A DNA stretch of 64,000 bases from Winogradskyella sediminis (GTDB lineage Bacteria; Bacteroidota; Bacteroidia; Flavobacteriales; Flavobacteriaceae). Positions 60,511-64,000 of this stretch are shown piece after piece. The stretch lies in contig NZ_QUNH01000001.1 of assembly GCF_003387355.1 (NCBI RefSeq), positions 940,023 through 1,004,022 of the forward strand, in the 5' to 3' direction. The stretch's first letter is position 1. Every line of letters begins with the position of its first letter. Under the pieces are notes generated by a model that saw nothing but the letters and a program-made list of their open reading frames with translations, ran no database searches and was not told where the DNA came from. Position numbers and translations under genes: made by a program.

Positions 60511-60620
60511 AAAAGAAAAAGCCCACAAAAAAATATATAGGTTCTATTTTATACGGTGAATTTAGAGAATAAGAAAGAGGGTTAATTATAGACTGACTTT
60601 TTTATACACACAAGCTCAAA

Positions 60621-61928
60621 TTATTGTGAAGGTAAGATCCATTTGTGGTGTTTAAAGTGATGCCATTCTTCATTAGCAAGATCTACTTTTGGATCTATAA
60701 GCTGTTTTCTAGGCTTTCCGTTTACTCTAATAAATGCATTGACATACACTTTAACAGGAATCCCTTTATTAGCAAAATCGTGTTTTAGGTGTTGCGCAAA
60801 CTGCCAAATTACATCGGGTTTTGTACTGGCGCTACGTTGTTGTTTTCGGGTTAAGTAATGACTGAGTCTAATTGGGATCTCTCGACCTGTGTTGGCGTCA
60901 ACAACCTTGTAGTTTGTTCTGCCACTTTTTGCTCTTAGCATCATTCTCCAAGAAAGACGATGGCCTTCTTCAGTCCATAGTACATCATCTTCAAAAAAGT
61001 GATGTCTTAATGGTAAGGCTATCTGAATTATAAAATATATAGAAAATACCGATAGCAAAACAGTGCTGTATTTTGGTACTATAACAGCGTTATCATTATA
61101 ATAGATCTTTCGTTTAAAAAAAATATTCTTAATTGTTTTTGGTTCAAAAAAGAAGAGGCTAAACGCCAAAGACATATATGGAAAGATACCAATATGAAAT
61201 ATAAACGAATTAAAAAGGTGAAAGAAAATAGAAGCAAAGAAGGCGTATTTTCTAGTTTGTTTTATAAGTAATAATGGAATTATTAAACCATCAAATAAAA
61301 TACCTCCATAGGCTAAAACATAATGCACTATTTCTTCTTGAAGAAGCTCGCCAACCACATAGAAGTCGGCTTTACTTCGCATTAATATTTTCATTACGGT
61401 ACCATCTAGCCAATCAGGATAAAATTTAGCAGCAGAAGCATAACTATATAGAATAAATAACTGAAGTACAAAAAACCATTTGCACCAACTAGGCATAGAA
61501 TTGCTCTTAAGCGAAGGGTTAAGTTTTACATCTATTGAAGCGTAGCGATTTGCTGGAAAAAACACCATTAAAAAACTTAATAGCATTAATAAATAATAAT
61601 GGTTGTTGTATGACGACTTTTGCATTAGGTACGTTCCTGTCCACATTACAGCAAACATTAAAACGCTCAATCTGTATTTGTAACCCAACATTATAAAGAG
61701 TCCAAAAATTCCCATTACGGCGTAATATGCATACATCCAATCGCCAGGAAGCGGTTGTAACCACTCAAATCCAATAAAAGAAAAGGTGAATTTAGGTTCT
61801 ATAAGTGTGCGTCTAATCCAACCCGTAAAAATGGCTCCAAAGGCTTCTAAAAAACACAATAGACCAAAAATGATTCTGAATACAATGAGTCCGGAATTGT
61901 CTATATGTTTAAATAGAAACTTATGCAT
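60621..61928 (-). CDS. HTTM-domain protein, vitamin K gamma-carboxylase homologue
   Basis: A 435-residue membrane protein with about eight helices in the N-terminal 280 residues, matching HTTM (horizontally transferred transmembrane) and the gamma-carboxylase family. The conserved K-x-x-x-D-W-L-x-G motif appears as KFYPDWLDG with Lys168, the likely counterpart of the catalytic Lys of human GGCX. The C-terminal part contains the family sequence RLSWRMMLRAKSG. In animals these enzymes carboxylate Glu residues; the bacterial substrate is unknown. It overlaps ribF by 8 bp, so the two are coupled. Confidence 0.82.
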   Translation of the reverse strand: MHKFLFKHIDNSGLIVFRIIFGLLCFLEAFGAIFTGWIRRTLIEPKFTFSFIGFEWLQPLPGDWMYAYYAVMGIFGLFIMLGYKYRLSVLMFAVMWTGTYLMQKSSYNNHYYLLMLLSFLMVFFPANRYASIDVKLNPSLKSNSMPSWCKWFFVLQLFILYSYASAAKFYPDWLDGTVMKILMRSKADFYVVGELLQEEIVHYVLAYGGILFDGLIIPLLLIKQTRKYAFFASIFFHLFNSFIFHIGIFPYMSLAFSLFFFEPKTIKNIFFKRKIYYNDNAVIVPKYSTVLLSVFSIYFIIQIALPLRHHFFEDDVLWTEEGHRLSWRMMLRAKSGRTNYKVVDANTGREIPIRLSHYLTRKQQRSASTKPDVIWQFAQHLKHDFANKGIPVKVYVNAFIRVNGKPRKQLIDPKVDLANEEWHHFKHHKWILPSQ

Positions 61929-62829
61929 TTAAGGTTTGTATATAATTTGAAGCATTTGTCATATCTTTTTGAAGTTGCATTTTTAAAGCTTCAAGATTCT
62001 CATATTTTTGTTCGCTACGCAGGCGTTTTAAAAACTCAATTTTTAATTCGGCATTATAAATATCTTGGTTAAAGTTAAAGAAATGCACTTCAATAGAACG
62101 CGTTTTGCCATCAACTGTTGGGTTGGTGCCAATATTCATCATTCCAAAAACTATTTTGTTCTCAATTATAGATTTCACAACATACACGCCATCACTAGGA
62201 ATCAGTTTGTAGGTCGCTGTAACGTTAATATTTGCGGTAGGGAAATCTATGGTTCTTCCCAGTTCTTTGCCTTTAACAACTGTACCAGTTATAAAAAAAT
62301 TATAACCCAAATAGGAATTTGCTAAATCTACTTCGCCACTATTCAGTGCGGTTCTAATTTTTGTAGAGCTTACGGTAACGTCTTTGAGATCTTGAGCTGA
62401 AATTTCTTCAACTTTAAAGTCATAGAGGTTAGCAAATGCTTTAAGGTCTGTTATATTAGCACTTCTATTTTTGCCAAAGTGGTGATCGTAACCAATTACG
62501 ATATGTTTAGAGTTTAATTCGTCTACTAAAATTTGTTTCACGTAATCTTGAGCAGAAAGGTTGGCAAAGTCTTTGGTGAATTTTTTGACAACAACTTCTT
62601 CTATACCCAGAGATTTTAGTAATTCAATGCGTTCTTCAATGGTATTTAAAAGTTTAATAGAATCGTCTTTTTGAAGCACCATTCTTGGATGCGGAAACAA
62701 GGTGAGAACCACAGGAACGTAACCTTGCTTTTTAGCAAGAGCTACCACCTGTTTAAGGATTTTTTGATGTCCAATATGAACACCGTCGTAGGTGCCAATG
62801 GTTGTTACTTTTTCTGATTTTGAATTCAA
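61921..62829 (-). CDS. ribF: Bifunctional riboflavin kinase / FMN adenylyltransferase
   Basis: A 302-residue RibF making FMN then FAD. The adenylyltransferase domain has TIGTYDGVHIGHQKIL near the N-terminus, and KHIVIGYDHHFGKNRSA. The C-terminal kinase domain has GRTIDFPTANI and GVYVVKS. The start is uncertain: TTG at 62829 gives the stated coordinates, but the frame is open for 11 more codons upstream with no ATG, so a rare codon such as ATT (62853 region) is possible. It overlaps the HTTM gene at its end. Confidence 0.9.
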   Translation of the reverse strand: MNSKSEKVTTIGTYDGVHIGHQKILKQVVALAKKQGYVPVVLTLFPHPRMVLQKDDSIKLLNTIEERIELLKSLGIEEVVVKKFTKDFANLSAQDYVKQILVDELNSKHIVIGYDHHFGKNRSANITDLKAFANLYDFKVEEISAQDLKDVTVSSTKIRTALNSGEVDLANSYLGYNFFITGTVVKGKELGRTIDFPTANINVTATYKLIPSDGVYVVKSIIENKIVFGMMNIGTNPTVDGKTRSIEVHFFNFNQDIYNAELKIEFLKRLRSEQKYENLEALKMQLQKDMTNASNYIQTLNA

Positions 62830-62885
62830 ACCTAAATGTATTGCGCTTTTACCAATGGTAAACTCTTAGAAAACAAAACTAAATT

Positions 62886-63518
62886 TTATTTTCCATTAAA
62901 TTGGTTCATTGTAGTATTTACTCCAGCTAAAGCGAAAGATTTAACAAGATCTGCCGAAATCTTTAACCGTTCTTTCAGTTGTGTATTTTCGTCTTCGGTC
63001 CATTCACCTAAAACGTAATCGACTTGACGTCCTTGGCTAAATTCAGCGCTGATACCAAATCTAAAGCGGTTATATTTTACAGTTTGTAATTTATCTTGGG
63101 TATCCTTTAATCCGTTGTGGCCTCCATCGCTGCCTTTCGTTTTTAATCTAAGTGATCCAAAAGGTAGATTTAAGTCGTCAGTAACCACAAGTAGATTTTC
63201 CAATGGTATTTTTTCTTTCTCTAACCAGTACTTTATGGCTTTTCCGCTGAGATTCATAAACGTACTTGGCTTTAAAAGAATTAAGGTTCGTCCTTTTATT
63301 TTTAGTGTAGCAACATCGCCAAGCTTTACAGTTTCAAAAGTTATGTCATTGGATTTAGCTAAATAATCGAGGATTTTAAAACCAATATTATGTCTGGTAT
63401 TTGTATATTTTTCGCCTATGTTTCCTAAACCAACGATTAAGAATTTTTTCATTGTATCTTCTTCTGTGTGTTCTGTTTTATCATTAAAACCAAACCATGT
63501 TTTTAATAAATTTCGCAT
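62886..63518 (-). CDS. pth: Peptidyl-tRNA hydrolase
   Basis: A 210-residue Pth that recycles peptidyl-tRNA. Catalytic residues: Asn in NTRHNIGF, the active His20-type residue in the same motif, and Asp in VVTDDLNLPFG; SDGGHNGLKD is the second family signature. An N-terminal extension of about 22 residues precedes MKKFLIVGLGNIG; an internal ATG at that site is the alternative start. Such extensions are seen in related flavobacteria (from memory). -7 box at 63538. Confidence 0.93.
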   Translation of the reverse strand: MRNLLKTWFGFNDKTEHTEEDTMKKFLIVGLGNIGEKYTNTRHNIGFKILDYLAKSNDITFETVKLGDVATLKIKGRTLILLKPSTFMNLSGKAIKYWLEKEKIPLENLLVVTDDLNLPFGSLRLKTKGSDGGHNGLKDTQDKLQTVKYNRFRFGISAEFSQGRQVDYVLGEWTEDENTQLKERLKISADLVKSFALAGVNTTMNQFNGK

Positions 63519-63537
63519 AGCGTAGTCTTGCTTGGTG

Positions 63538-63545
63538 CAAAAGTA
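63538..63545 (-). promoter_or_regulatory. -7 box TACTTTTG for pth-ribF-HTTM unit
   Basis: Exact TAnnTTTG match on the minus strand, followed by C, 19 nt before ATG 63518. Confidence 0.5.
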
Positions 63546-63635
63546 AAAAGAAGTTGACTAAAAACTAATTATATTGGAATGGTCTTAGTGTTGTAGGTTT
63601 AGTTTTTGAGGCTATTTTAAAGATTACAAATAGAA

Positions 63636-64000
63636 TTATAACTTATAACTCACTTTAAACATCACAATTCTTGGTAAAATAAATGTTCTACTATCACTAA
63701 TCACAAAAGCATTAAAGGAATTTTGTTGTTTAAATTTCACATCAAACAAATTAGTCGCATTAACCTCAAATCCCCAAGGACTATCTTCTTTTTGGTAAAA
63801 TAAGGACGCATTTGCCGTGTCAAAAATGGTTTGAGTTGCTTGGCTTTTATTAGAGTAATTATCAAAGGTATAATCTGCTTTAAAGATAAAGTCGTTTAAA
63901 AAGTCGTATTCTAAGATGACTTCTAATTGGTCGTTTTCAAATTTAGAGGTGTTATTTAAAGCTTTGTAATTATTAAAGTCTTTGGTGTAATTGATTTCTA
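63636..64000 (-). CDS. C-terminus of TonB-dependent-receptor-type outer-membrane protein (partial)
   Basis: I translated the minus strand from the right edge; 121 codons end at TAA 63636-63638. The sequence reads as alternating beta strands with the typical C-terminal plug-out barrel end: WGFEVNATNLFDVKF followed by TFILPRIVMFKVSYKL. The N-A-T-N-L-F-D turn and the final P-R-x-x-x-F-K-x-S-Y-K-L strand are characteristic of Bacteroidota TonB-dependent receptors. The N-terminal plug and most of the barrel lie outside the window, so substrate is unknown. Confidence 0.8.
   Translation of the reverse strand, partial: EINYTKDFNNYKALNNTSKFENDQLEVILEYDFLNDFIFKADYTFDNYSNKSQATQTIFDTANASLFYQKEDSPWGFEVNATNLFDVKFKQQNSFNAFVISDSRTFILPRIVMFKVSYKL

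Noticed and set aside
1..64000. tRNA, rRNA, CRISPR, prophage or transposase genes
   Set aside because: I looked through the gaps and found no cloverleaf-like tRNA pattern, spaced direct repeats or transposase motifs.

Overview
The window looks like chromosomal DNA from a marine-type member of the Flavobacteriaceae (Bacteroidota). Supporting signs are low GC content, Bacteroidota -7 boxes (TAnnTTTG) instead of sigma70 boxes, almost no Shine-Dalgarno sequences, many SPII lipoproteins, a TonB-dependent receptor end, a BatA-E operon and a Bacteroidota-type RND operon. I saw no rRNA, tRNA, CRISPR array, phage or intact transposon.

Layout. 1-3107 (-): most of an alpha-2-macroglobulin-like lipoprotein, cut by the left edge. 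3541-6592 (+): an ALDH7-like aldehyde dehydrogenase, then a lipoprotein/beta-barrel pair. 6985-10485 (-): AlbA_2-domain protein, HD hydrolase, SDR and aldo/keto reductase. 10590-11156 (+): a DUF4382-like lipoprotein. 11348-20668 (+): a full MoxR/Bat operon (MoxR, DUF58, a BatD-like protein, BatA, BatB, BatC, BatD, BatE), interrupted by a small REPIN/MITE-like element. 20717-27435 (+): a probable bicarbonate module with two SulP transporters, a universal stress protein, two beta-carbonic anhydrases and a DUF2490 outer-membrane protein. 27456-30134: CvpA (-), a small conserved protein, a lipocalin-like lipoprotein and PheS. 30277-37102 (+): a GbsR/MarR regulator with a palindromic operator, an RND tripartite efflux system and a closing TetR regulator. 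37121-50779: housekeeping and lipid genes (gpsA, TlpA-like, EamA, mfd, fbp, GNAT, aspartate kinase, OlsF-like bifunctional acyltransferase). 50872-64000 (mostly -): TM2 protein, TSUP transporter, VOC, DUF1801, hydroxyacid dehydrogenase, mgtE, rsmA, DUF4286, TPR protein, serS, HTTM gamma-carboxylase-like protein, ribF, pth and the end of a TonB-dependent receptor.

Most of the window is ordinary core genome. The less ordinary signals are structural. In the bicarbonate module, a perfect intrinsic-terminator-like hairpin lies inside the signal-peptide codons of the DUF2490 gene, a perfect 12-bp inverted repeat lies in the first codons of the stress-protein gene, and a third hairpin precedes the first SulP; together they suggest built-in control of relative expression. 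serS and rsmA share a leader layout (-7 box, near-identical palindrome, AAAATAAATA, ATG) with the same overall spacing. A low-complexity segment appears to sit in frame inside the signal peptide of a Bat operon protein. Several genes have a -7 box 4-6 nt before the ATG, which suggests leaderless mRNAs. All functions are inferred by reading sequence; no database search was run.
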